Source: Escallonia rubra (taxonomy: Eukaryota; Streptophyta; Magnoliopsida; Escalloniales; Escalloniaceae). From it: 64,000 nucleotides of DNA. The translations under genes were made by a program, and so were the position numbers. Positions within the stretch are counted from its first letter, which is position 1. The number at the start of each line of letters is the position of its first letter. This document shows, one piece after another, positions 10,051 through 21,305 of the stretch. The stretch lies in assembly GCA_033065855.1 (NCBI GenBank), contig JAVXUO010001648.1:124001-188000 (forward strand). The letters run 5' to 3'. The notes under the pieces were generated by a model. The model saw only the letters and a program-made list of their open reading frames with translations. It was not told where the DNA came from and did no database searches.

Positions 10051-13000
10051 TCAATCCTCACAATACAATCCCTTAAAGCGTTGTCTAATCTTTGTAAGCC
10101 TACCTACGACATCTTTCATGTTAATCCTATCGTCTGGTGAATCTGCTGTGCAGTTTAGTGCTATTTCCATGATCATTGACAAGCAACTTTCTTTCCCAGC
10201 AAAATCTTCCCTTTCTCCTGTCAGTAAATTGGCATCCACAATGCTGATTACTGCTTTAGAGAATGCCTCGGATACCCATTTTTTCATGGTGAGTTCTCCC
10301 ACAAACAGATCATCTGTGGGCTTCTTTCCTGTGAATGTTTCCATCAACAGAATCCCATAGCTGTAAACATCCCCTATAGTGGTCACTATTCCTGCCGTCC
10401 CGTATTCTGCAATAATAGTACACATTTATACCTGAATCAGCTAGATAAGAACGATTCATTTGTTTAAGGTTGAACATGAATACAGATCACATAAGCATGT
10501 GCAAGTCCATTTAAGATCTTATGATTTTTTAGTGGGTCCATTTGTTTAATGTTAGAGTACTTCAGTTAACTTCAAGGACTAGAAATATGGTACAAAAAAG
10601 TTTGAATCTCTAACCTTCATATGGTTTCATATCTTACATGCTAATAGGTATTATGAGAAAGGCTATTAATAATAACAAATTTCTCCTTTTTTGTTTCTTT
10701 TTTGTTTTTCCTTTTTCGCATGATGTTATGATATACTGGAATTGAGCATGTATGCCATGAATTTATGTAGAAACACTATTAGTCAAAGCGTACCTGGTGC
10801 CATATACCCAATAGTACCGAGGGTCTTGGTTTGTGTAATTGGCTTGTCTTCAGTTAAGAGCTTCGCTATGCCAAAGTCACTTACACGGGCAACCATGTCT
10901 TCATCTAAAAGGATATTGCTTGGTTTCAGATCACAGTGCACCACAGGGGATGAATAACCATCATGCAAATATTCTAGTGCAGCTGCGACATCTATCATGA
11001 TGCCTATTCTTTGGTCAATATCTAGGAAATAGTTGTGAGTGTACAGCCACTTCTCAAGATTCCCATTAGGCATATATTCTAGCACCAGGGATTTGAAATC
11101 AGGGTTGGAACAACTGCTGATTACCTTAACAAGATTCCGGTGGCGAATGTTGCGCAATGCTTCACACTCTGCCTCAAAACTCTTGAACGCTGCTTGGAGT
11201 TGTAGATTGAAAACCTTTACGGCAGCAACCATCCCATTGTAGAATATCCCCTTGTACACCAGGCCAATGCTTCCCCTCCCAATTAAATTGTCTTCGCTAA
11301 AGTTGTTTGTTGCCCGAAGAATCTCGTAGTACGAAATCCTCCTATTGAAAGGATGAATCAGTGAATTTTCCCGAACCAGAAGATGTGTATTCCTGGCTCG
11401 TCGTCTAAGCAACCAAATTGCAATAGCAGCTGCAATAGTTATCAATGTGATAGATGGCAAGATATAGACCATGAAAATTTTGGTCTTGCTGAATCCTGTT
11501 CGTTTATTGTCCTTACATGCCTTAACATGGAATTGAGCTGCTCCACATAATGCCTCGTTCCCAATATATGATCCAGCTGTAAAGGTGTTAAAAGGTCCTC
11601 CATTTGGAATTTCACCACTTAGTTCATTGAATGAAACGTTTAGATAGCCCAAATGCAGAAGTTTCTCCAACGACTTAGGTATCGTGCCAGAAAGATTGTT
11701 TAGGGATAGGTCCAAGGACTCCAAGCTTACCAAATCAGCAAATGATTCAGGTATAGGGCCTTGTAATCTGTTCCTTGACAAGGAGAGGTTTACCAAATTT
11801 TGAAGTTCCCCAATAGAATTTGGTATGTTACCTGAGAACTGATTTCCTGATAATTGGAGTTCTACAATGGACTCCATGCTGCCAATTTCTTGAGGCAGAG
11901 GACCACTTAGAAAATTTGAGGACAAATTGAGGAGGAGGATATCTTTCAGGCTTCCCAAAGTTGATGGCATAGTAGACGTGAGTGCATTGGAGCCTAACTG
12001 AAGTCTTCGCAATGAAGAAAGGTTCCCCAAGCAGCTTGGTATTGACCCATAAAGCTTGGTATTCATCGAATTCAACTCGGCCAAGTTTGTTAACTTGCAG
12101 ATATTGTCGGGTATCAACCCATGTATCGCAGTGTCATATACTTGCAGCTGTTGGATTTTCTGCAGCTTTCCTATAGTTTCAGGGATTGATCCTGTCAAAT
12201 CATTATTCCCCAGAGCCAAAGTCACCAAGTTACTTAGATTACCAATTTCACTTGGAATCATGCCGTTAATATGGCAGCCAGTTGCGTCAAGCAATTCGAG
12301 AGTAGTGGACAGATTCCCGATGGAATTTGGAAGAACTCCATCCAGTCTATTTGATCCTATCACCAATGTATTCAAAGACCTACAATTTGTTAGTGAAGTA
12401 AGAAAACTTAGTCCCAGAGATGGTTCATTTGTCAAAAGGTTTGGTCCAAGTTGGAGACGTTGGAGGAGTGTAAGTTCACCTAAAAATGTGGGTACATTGC
12501 CAGTTAGCATGTTTGAACCCAAATCTAGAGAAATAATATTGGAAGAATTTGAGATCGAGTTAGGGATTGTTCCAGTGAGTTGGTTCTCAGCAAGATAAAC
12601 TGTTTGAAGCATTGACAGATTCCCAATATCTTGCGGTATGATTCCTGTGAATTTATTGTTTGATAAAGCGATGTATTGAAGTGATTCACAACGTGGCAGA
12701 CTTGAGGGAATTTGTCCAGTGAACTGATTCACGCTAATGGCAATGGCTTTAAGCATCGGAAGTAAGTAGCACAAATCAGCAGGTAGGCTACCAGCAATTT
12801 CGTTGTATAGGATGTCAAAGCTCACTAATGAAGAAATATTAAAGACTGTCTTTGGTAATTCTCCTGCAGTAGAAACCATAGAGGAAAAATAAAATAAAAT
12901 GCCAAGTCAAAATTCTAAAAATGAAATTTTTGTTAACGCCTTAAATGCTTACTTATATATTCCCACATGCATTGCTCTCTTGGACGTAAGTGTCTCCAAC

Positions 13001-14702
13001 ATTGGTATATTACAAAATGGAGGAGGAGGAATGGTACCTTTCAAGTTATTTCGGCCAACGTAGAATTCTTGAAGTAGTGACAAGTTCCCAATGTCTCTAG
13101 GTATGCTTCCTGTGAAATAATTGTATGATAGAGAGACTAGTAGCAGTGATTTGCAATGTGATAGACTATCAGGGATCTCTCCATTGAATTGATTGTAAGA
13201 AAGGCTGAGCTGTTCAAGCCCTGGAATCGAGTAGCACAAATCCGTTGGGAGGCTTCCAGCAATTGCATTGTTCGGGAGATCAAGGATCAACAACGAAGAA
13301 ATGTTAACGATTGTTTTTGGTAGTTCTCCTGCCAAAGCAGAAGAGTGCACGTAATTCAGATGAGCATATAGAAATGTGATACGACGCGTTTTGTTCACAG
13401 GTTAAGGTTGTTGGTGTGGGGGTGCTCTTGCTGGCATCGAAAAAACAGAAATAGCAAGACAAGATGATTCTTCAAGGCGCGTTACAATATCGCTTTCTTT
13501 AAGACTTAATTTGCCCCCACCGCTATATGAAATTTAGTGTGCAAACTGGGTCTAGCGAATCGTCTCCCAGGATACAACAAAACCCAAGGCCACCAAAATG
13601 GCCATTGATAAAACCCGAAGCTGCCTTTCATTTAAGCCAACAAACAGCCTTCACCTTGCAATTTCTGTCATGCTAATTTACACATGAACATTACAATCAT
13701 GCTAACATGCACCTTCGACTACATACTTCAGATTATGAAATAAACATATATCTCTCTCCTTTTGAACATATATTATGGAGATGTTCCAGCAAAGGGTGAG
13801 TGGTACCTGTCAAGTTGTTTTCGGCAACATATAACACTTGAAGGTTTGATAAGTTCCCGATTTCTGTAGGAATGCTTCCTGTAAATGCATTGTAGGATAA
13901 TGATAATGTTTGGAGTCCCTTACATCCGCCTAAACTAGTTGGAATTGGACCACCTATCTCATTGAAAGAAAGAGAAAGCCAGTTAAGGTTAAAGAGATTG
14001 TTGCACATGTCTGTGGGTAGAGCGCCGGAGAGGCTGTTGTTTCTTAGAGTAACCATCTGCAGAGGAGATATTCAATATACCAACTGGAATTGGACCTTCT
14101 AATTTGTTGTACGGAATGGATAATATTGTCAAGCCAATAAGATTGCTCATCTCCTGTGGAATTCGACCTTGCAAATCGTTCTCGCCAAGATATAGTTCTT
14201 CAAGCTTCGACAGATTACCTATCGTTCCTGGTATGCTTCCATTGAACTTGTTTCCATTTAATGATAATTGTCGTAGCTCCCAGCATCTTGATAAGCTGGA
14301 TGGGATCTCACCACTTAGCTCATTAAACTGCAGATTCATGTATTGCAGTTGGTGCAGAAGTCCCACTTCAGCAGGCAGATGGCCTCGCAAACTGTTGTTG
14401 CTAATATTCAAGAAAACAAGGGACGTGAGGTTGCCAACGTCCTTTGGAATGGTACCTGTAAGACCCATGTCAGGAAGATTCACGGCCGTCACTCTTCTGT
14501 CATTACTGCAAGTAATACCGATCCAGCTGCAATACGATACTCGTTCAGACCAATTCTTTGCCAAAATGTTGTCGGGGTCAGAGGTGATACTAGCTTTGAA
14601 GGCCAGAAGAGCTGATCCATCTGTCAAGTTGGTCATAGACGCTTCTGGGCAGCTCCCCAAGCAATGAACTACCAACATTAATGCCAATACAGCCTTCCAC
14701 AT
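10051..14702 (-). CDS. Non-RD LRR receptor-like serine/threonine kinase, copy 1 (one frameshift)
   Basis: Cell-surface receptor kinase of the EFR/FLS2/Xa21 type (LRR-XII). Four exons fit: 14702-13807, 13328-13038, 12863-10794 and 10406-10051, all with GT-AG borders and phase 1. Start MWKAVLALMLVVHC is a signal peptide; LRRNT_2 cap with the WIGITC cysteine; then about thirty LRRs; membrane helix IFMVYILPSITLITIAAAIAIWLL (about 11400-11480); kinase with GRGSIGLVYKG, Lys in VAAVKVF (11215-11217), HCDLKPSN (Cys instead of Arg, hence non-RD), DFG, and MAP-EYG formed across the last splice. Expected length is about 1204 residues. The only visible lesion is a 2-bp deletion near 14065 (TCCTCTG against TCTTCTCTG in copy 2). 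It shifts frame after residue about 213, so this is either a young pseudogene or a sequence error. Family function is recognition of microbial or endogenous peptides; the ligand is unknown. Confidence 0.88.
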
Positions 14703-16249
14703 AATTCTGGTCTGAAGGGTGGTGGGATCAAGAAAGAGAGCGAGATGGAAATATATGTTTTCTTTGGAGGGGAATCTACAGGTTGTCACTAGTTACAACC
14801 TGGAACTTAAATGAGTTCGTAGCTATCATTTTCTTCTAACGTGTTGTTTTTGCCACCAAGCAAGTCGTCATGCATAGAGGAGATTTCGGAAAGCTACCAG
14901 CATACTAAGAGCTTATTCTACTCCTTTTGGTGGCAAGTAGTAGTCAAAGTTTGTAATTCGCTTTGTAACAAACTCTGTTGACAATATGGCATTTGCATTC
15001 CCACTTTCCTTTTTGGTAGAAAGTCTACCGAGTTGACAATATGGCATTTGCATTCCCACTTTCCATTCATGCTTTCAACATAAACTGCACCTTACATTTG
15101 AATTGACTTCAACATTTTCTTTAGTTTGCTTTTTGTCTCTTTCCTTTCAAAATGACAGGGAAAAAAATTATACCAGGTAGGGCGCGAAGATTTGGGCTTT
15201 TCAATCAAAATTTGCTAGCAAAATTAAAGAATTTTGAGATTTCGGTCCTTTAGTCGCATCACTGATTACCATATTGGCATTGAGAAGACAGATGAAGATG
15301 TTGGAGAGCCTCGTTGACCTGGACAGAATTTTATGACTTTTGGCCAAGGTTTAGGTAGAGCACTTTTTAAAAAAAAAAAAATTGGTGTGGGTGGAACTCA
15401 AATTGAAAGGAACATTTCCAGGAGTATACTATATTAAAACTAGGATTGATTCTAAGGTGTACAAAGATATTGTAAATTACTATGATACACTTCTATCTTT
15501 CGAGCTTAAAAAAGTTGTTGAAACTTGAAAATACTAATTAATACCTCAATAAATAAGTCTTGTGCGTCAAGAAGTGTGAAACGTAGAATCGATTTAGAAT
15601 TCCCCGTGAACCAAATATGACCTTAATTAAACTTGATTTAGAATGTAGATACCGCCCTGAACTTCATCTATCAAGGAAAGCATCAAATGCCCTTTACCAG
15701 GGAAACATGTCAACTTGTCTACTCAAAGAAAAGAAAAGGAAAATATGTGACTATCTCAAACTTTTCTCGATGGCTCTTTTTGAGGAGGAAACATCTAAAA
15801 AAAGGAACTTCTTTCTTTCACCTGATCACCAAGTGGAGTGCAAGATGTTTGGGTCTAAAAATTGGGATATAAAAGGAACTTATATCAAAGAGTGTCTTTC
15901 ACTTGCTTTTTGCCCAAAGTGTTCATATACCTAAGCACCTACTTGGGCTACCATGTCTTCGTCCAAAGTAGATATTCTACGTTTCTGGATAAGTGAATTT
16001 GACCACTTAGGAGCGATAAATCAAGGGGTCATGTACTAAAAAGAGAAGTTAAAGGGAGGTAGGGGATGTATTACAATATATTCAAGGGTCATATATGACC
16101 GATACCATTAACCCCCGGATTATAAGTAGTCATGACTGGGATGTTCCCGCGAGCGCAGAGTGTAACATTACTCGTAATGCCTAATGTTTGAACGATATCC
16201 AAGCAGTAGCAGTGAGACTATAGACCGTTAATATGTTCATATACCGTGT
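14703..16249. other. Upstream region of receptor copy 1
   Basis: No gene. It contains a near-exact 48-base direct repeat (GTTGACAATATGGCATTTGC... at about 14977 and 15033) and a segment (15140-16240) that pairs with 50940-54000 of block B. The receptor promoter must lie in the first part, but no TATA box was assigned with confidence. Short frames at 15617-15934 have no recognisable features. Confidence 0.5.
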
Positions 16250-16330
16250 GTGTAAAGGCACTTAAAAAATTAAATAACACTCCATCAGACTGAACCACTA
16301 AGATCAACCACAACATGCTCTTTCACAGCC

Positions 16331-17030
16331 ATGAAACCTGCTACAAGGTCACTATTTAAGGATAAACCGTTAAGCATTTATGACCCAGAACAACCTTCTG
16401 CTTCACCAACAATACTTAATCTGAACCCCAATCAGAAAAATGCTACCACACCAGTTCTTTCGCAACTGCCCTCCGTCACCCAACAGCCAAGACGAGACAT
16501 CCGCCCTCACAATCTGTACGGACCATCCCACCAACCACGTGCCATCCACCGCATCTTGACCCACCCACTAACCCTGGTGATCCAGCACCACCACTTTCCT
16601 GAACTTAACATAACGGTAGCCTTCCTAACTGTCCCACTCCACCCCCTGTCACCCGTTGTATTACCACAAACCTAAACTCTACCTCCAATGGAAGCCCCCC
16701 AAGCACCCTCACCAGCCGTGATGCCTCGCCGCCCGCAACTCCATCGTACCCTCAGTCATCTCTCTCTCAACCTCAGGCTACACCCCCTAATCACGGTAGG
16801 CCCTCAAACCCAATTTATCCGCATCACCCCCGTTTCTCGCTCGACAACACTTTTCAGAGACCAGCCATACTGCGTACCTATCGCTGCCGCTACAAACCAA
16901 ACCACCCCAAACGCAATCGATTAACCTCAATGCAGAATACCTGGACTTTACTTCAATGCCTGAAAGCAACAACCGATATCTGGTTCTCGACAATCTTGAA
17001 TCGCAGACAACCGCAAATTAAGAGTCGCTG
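16331..17030 (+). pseudogene. LINE ORF1 remnant, proline-rich
   Basis: Two overlapping frames (16331-16675 and 16688-16924) encode Pro/Thr/Ser-rich sequence of the kind found in the C-terminal half of plant LINE ORF1 proteins. No CCHC knuckle or DUF4283-like core was seen, so the 5' part is missing or too worn. Assigned mainly by its place just before the endonuclease. Confidence 0.5.
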
Positions 17031-17249
17031 ACAAACATCCTTTTCTCTCACCTCACACTGCCCCTAGTCGTTACCACCATGTTTTGCACCGAGCCAGAAA
17101 CTGTGCCAACAAGCTACTTCTTACAAGCCAAGAAAATCAGGGTGAAAACCGGGGAGACCTTTAAATGGCCGGGATGGACAACCATAAACCAGGAACCCCA
17201 ACCTAGCCTCGTAATTTAGAAACCCACAAATACCCAAATCTCGTAAAAT

Positions 17250-17981
17250 GTGCCCTTCAATATGCATGTTCGAGATATTATTCAGAGGCATAAACCTAAG
17301 ATGCTACTCTTGCTGGAAAAAAAAACCAACAAAGCTCGTGCAGATTGCATCGCCAACACTTTTGCCTTCGCCCGTAACCACCATGTGGATGGCAACGACT
17401 ACCGGGGCGGGGTTTGGATGATGTGGCACCCACATAAGCTTCACATCGACGTTGTGCATGAGTCACCACAAGCTCTTCATGCTGTGGTCCAAGTGCGCCA
17501 TACTCCACCTTGGTTTCTTTCTGCCACTTACGCTTCGCCTATTAATCATTTACGTGCTAGTTTATGGTCTGATATTATGAGCATGAAGCATTCTGTTAAT
17601 ATCCTTTGGCTACTCTTGGTTGACTTTAATGAAATTATTGGGCAATCGAAAAAACGCAGGGGCAGACCCCTTGTTCTGAATCAGGCTAGGGGACTTTCTC
17701 TCCTTATCAAACACTTAAAATTAATAGACTTAGGATTTGAAGGGCAACCTTACACATGGACTAACAGCCGCCACCTAAGACCAGACCACATCTTAGAACG
17801 TCTAGACAGGGCCTTAGCTTTGGAAAGTTGGGTGCATAGGTTCCCAAACACTCAGGTAATTCATCTGCAGAGAACTCACTCTGACCATCACCCAATCTTG
17901 CTTCGGACTACTGAACACACAAGGCGAAAAAATAAAAACCGTTTAGGCTCGAATCGGCTAGGTTTTCTCACTCATTGTTGA
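17250..17981 (+). pseudogene. LINE ORF2: apurinic/apyrimidinic-type endonuclease domain
   Basis: The conceptual product keeps endonuclease marks: YRGGVWMMW, then a VDFNEIIG box (normally GDFNEI), the PYTWTNSR box, an LDRAL segment, and the THSDHHPILL end motif. This enzyme nicks target DNA to prime reverse transcription. The first residues of the domain are lost, and the frame breaks at 17982 before the linker to the reverse transcriptase. Confidence 0.85.
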
Positions 17982-18434
17982 AACCGACCCTAACTAGAAA
18001 TTGAACTAGCCCTTCTTTAGCTAGGCTTCCACTTCCAGAGAAATTAGGGTTGCTCTAGGACCGGCTCATGGAATGGAAAACCTGCACGTTCGAGAATATA
18101 TTAAAACAAAAAAAAAATTCTTGCTAGATTAGTGGGCATTCAAAAAATTTTGGTCATCAGATCGTCCTCCTTCCTGTCTCACCTTGACATAGAGCTCCAA
18201 GAGCACTTTCATTCCATCTTGGCCCAGGAACATGACTACTGAAAATTGCGGGCTAAAATTCATTGGGCCTGTGAAGGTGACCGAAACACACACTTTTTTC
18301 ATTTGTCGACCCTAAACCGTCGTAGGATTAACAATATTTATCATTAAAAAAATAACAACGTTTGTTGGACGCACGACGAAACTGAAATCCGGAACCTCTT
18401 CAAAGCCCACCTTCAATATATATTTAACATCCAG

Positions 18435-19940
18435 GTGCAACGTAACACTTCTGATCACTCTTGGCATTGTCTGGATGATTATGTAGCTCAATTAGACTCT
18501 CAACACTTGAAGGAGATTCCTTCTGATGTCAAAATCACAAATGCTCTTTTTGACATGGCCCCCAATAAAGCTTCTGGGCCGGACGGATTCCAGCCAGGTG
18601 TATTCCAAAAGTTCTGGGAATTTTTGGGAATGATATCACCTTGTTTGTTAAAACATGTTTATCCCAACAATCTCTCACCTTGGACATTAATAAAACCTAC
18701 ATCTGCCTCATTCCTAAGCAACAACATATGGAAATAGTCTATCATTTTCGGCCCATTAGCCTATGTAAAACTACTTACAAAATTATCTCACGCATTCTCG
18801 TTAACAGATTGAGACCGATCATTGACTCCATCATCCACCCTAACCAAACCAGCTTCTTAAAAGGTCGTAGAGCGGCCGATAACATTATTATTGCAAATGA
18901 AATCCTTTACACAATCTGCTGTAAAAGAGGAAAAGTGGACTTTTTAAGGCTAAATTGGACCTCGAAAAGGCGTACGACCATCTATCCTGGGATTTCCCAT
19001 TCCACACCCTACAAAAGACTGGACTCCCTCACCAGACCATTACAATGATCATAAATTGTGTCTCAATAGTCCATTATACTATTCTCTGGAAAGGAAAACC
19101 TTCGGAGTTCTTCTGACCATCATGTGGCCTACGTCAGGGTGACCCGCTATTGCCCTACCTCTTCATCCCTTGCCTAAATGAACTGTCCGTTCAACTAGCG
19201 CAAATGGAAGCGATAAAAGTCTCCAACCTATTAAGGTGGCGCAATCAGGTATCGACATCTCACACCTCATGTTCGCTGACGATAACGGTACAAAATTATT
19301 GAACTTGCTGCACTTCTTTAGCTCTACGGCAGGCCTCCATATAAATGTTGCTACATCCAAAATCTTGTTTCAAAATTTGTCTTTTCTTTAAGAACACGGC
19401 CAAGCTGCCTATCACAGAAAAATTTGATGCTTACCTAGGGGTTCCTCTGACTCATGGGCGAATTCTCAAAGATCAATTCTCTTGCATCATGGAAAAAACT
19501 CACAACAAGCTTGCTACCTAGAAACAAACACTCTTTCGTTAGTGGGTAGGGATACCTTGGTTAAAGCGGTTCTCAACTCCATTGCCATATTTTCTATGCA
19601 AGCGTATATGCTTCTAACAAACCACATTGACACCTTTAGTAAAAACTTCCTTTGGTTCACTCCTATATGGAGCATAAATGGCACGGTATTTGTTGGGAAA
19701 AAATCACTAGGCCAAAATACATGGGAGGTCTAGGTATCCGGTAAACAAGTAAAATGAACCAAGCTATGTTTATGAACCTTGTGTGGCGCCTGTGGAGTAA
19801 ACCTGATTCTCTTTGGGGAAAAGTTCTAAAAGCTAAATACTTCCCGTAAGATTCTATCTGGACGGCCAAATAAAAGCAGAGAAGTTCTACTTTCGGGAAA
19901 CATATTGTCCGGGCTAGAGATAGTATGGCTGACACCATCT
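18435..19940 (+). pseudogene. LINE ORF2: reverse transcriptase domain, frame-broken
   Basis: Reverse transcriptase blocks appear in order but in different frames: NKASGPDGFQP (about 18565), FRPISLCKTTYKIISRILVNRLRP (about 18748), a DLEKAYDHLSWDF-like block (about 18957), RQGDPLLPYLF (about 19135) and the catalytic FADD (about 19271). At least four frame changes separate them. This domain would copy the element RNA at the nicked target. Confidence 0.85.
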
Positions 19941-20268
19941 ATTGGCGTGTAGGAAATGGTACGGACATTTCCTTTTGGAATCATAAATGGCTTCCTACTG
20001 GAACCATCCGATCCCAATTGATAGACCCTCTTTCTCGCCACACTGAAACCTTAAAACTTTTGAATGTCATCAAGGACCGGACCTGGGATAAGCACATTCT
20101 TGAATTACTTGCGCCCTCTCATATCATAAACCAGATCTTGGACATTCTTATCCCTCTTCATCACGACCCTCCGGATGCCATTTTATGGACTTTTGATAAA
20201 GATGAGTCCTTGGTCACCTCCGCCTACCAAACAACTCTAAAAACTGGCCACGCTCATCCTTATGACTG

Positions 20269-21259
20269 AGCTTGGATTTGGAAGCTTCCTATTCATCCTC
20301 GTATTAAACACTTCCTTTGGAAATGTAGCCACAATGGTATCCCTGTCTGTTCTAGACTCCCGTGGATCCAAAATAAACTTTGTCCCCATAACTGCGGTAA
20401 ACTGGAGATAATGGACCATGCCCTTCATTGGTGTCAAACCATTCAAGATATCTGGAACGACGTCTCACCTAATAATGCCCACTTCAAATGTCGGAACCTC
20501 TCTTTCCGCCTGTGGTGTAAAACCCTCGCCAATCTCCAATCTGCGATTGGCCCTCAAAATATTCATTGGCCCACTTTCTTCGATTTTCTCATATCCATAG
20601 TTTGGAAACACTGAAATCAACTTGCAATCCTTCAACAACCTTTCCCAAACCGATAGGAAATTACTCGGGAAGCGCTGGCTTTGACAAATGAATTTTTGTT
20701 TTATGTTAACCGCACGAACTCTCCTACTCGTCACTTCTTGATCAATGACATTAAATGGACACCCCCTCCGGAAGGATGGGTGAAAATTAATACGAATGGA
20801 AGTGTCAACAAGCGCCATGGAAGAGTGGGTGTGGCTGCCCTCATACGAGACTCCTCAAGTCAATGGATAATAGGATGTCCTAGAAAACTTCACATCAATC
20901 ATAGCCCTATCGCTGAATGGTGGGCCATCTAGGATGGGCCATCTCTAGCCTAGACTAATAATCATCGAAAAATTCTTCTCGAGGTCGACGGCATGAGTGT
21001 GGTCCATTATCTATTACATGATATTTTTGCCACCCCATTATTTGATTGCAGGGCTATACTTAGACGTACTTGGCAGGTACATGTTTCCCATGCTTATAGA
21101 GAAACAAACTTTTGCGCGGACCAAATAACTAAGCAGACAGGTGATCTGCGACATGCATTCTATCTGTGGAACCATGCACCGATCTTTTTGTTAAACCTAC
21201 TGCAAAATGATGCTAGTAGGAGGGTCACCCCACGATGTGTGACTCAAACTGTTGCTTAA
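20269..21259 (+). pseudogene. LINE ORF2: zf-RVT and RNase H end
   Basis: WIWKLPIHPRIKHFLWKCSHNGIPV around 20270-20345 is the zinc-binding segment that follows plant LINE reverse transcriptases. A degraded RNase H domain follows (PPPEGWVKINTNGSVNKRHGRVGVAALIRDSS near 20760-20850, RETNFCADQIT near 21100-21132). Stops separate the pieces. Confidence 0.75.
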
Positions 21260-21305
21260 ATAAAAAATCTATCCCCTTTTGTTCAACAAAAAGAAAGAAA
21301 GAAAG

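Larger units (their letters stand above)
6325..16240. repeat. Duplicated block A (carries receptor kinase copy 1)
   Basis: Collinear similarity to block B (31505-54020) is visible by eye at many points. Matches include the ATCACCTAG...CACTAA left edge, the CCACAAACTCC...CAAGTCCTACT segment (6459/31648), the GAGGTGACAATGGC segment (7336/32467), the GGTTAATCTTA segment (7642/33790), the whole receptor gene, and the far right part from GATAAATAAG/CAATAAATAAG to CAAGCAGTAG (15546-16210 against 51659-53960). Block A is the compact form, about 10 kb. It suggests one segmental duplication that moved receptor gene and flanks together. Confidence 0.8.
16250..21305 (+). mobile_element. L1-type (RT/APE) LINE, degenerate
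   Basis: Plus-strand non-LTR element. In order it has a proline-rich ORF1 remnant, apurinic endonuclease, reverse transcriptase, a zf-RVT zinc-binding region and an RNase H domain, then the plant LINE tail CCCTTTTGTTCAACAAAAAG followed by GAAA repeats at 21275-21303. Many stops and frameshifts make it non-functional. The 5' limit is approximate (after the end of block A, before 16331). No clear target duplication could be identified. Confidence 0.85.

Noticed and set aside
10118-12598. Plus-strand frames across the receptor gene
   Set aside because: Antisense shadows of the LRR and kinase codons; no independent motif.
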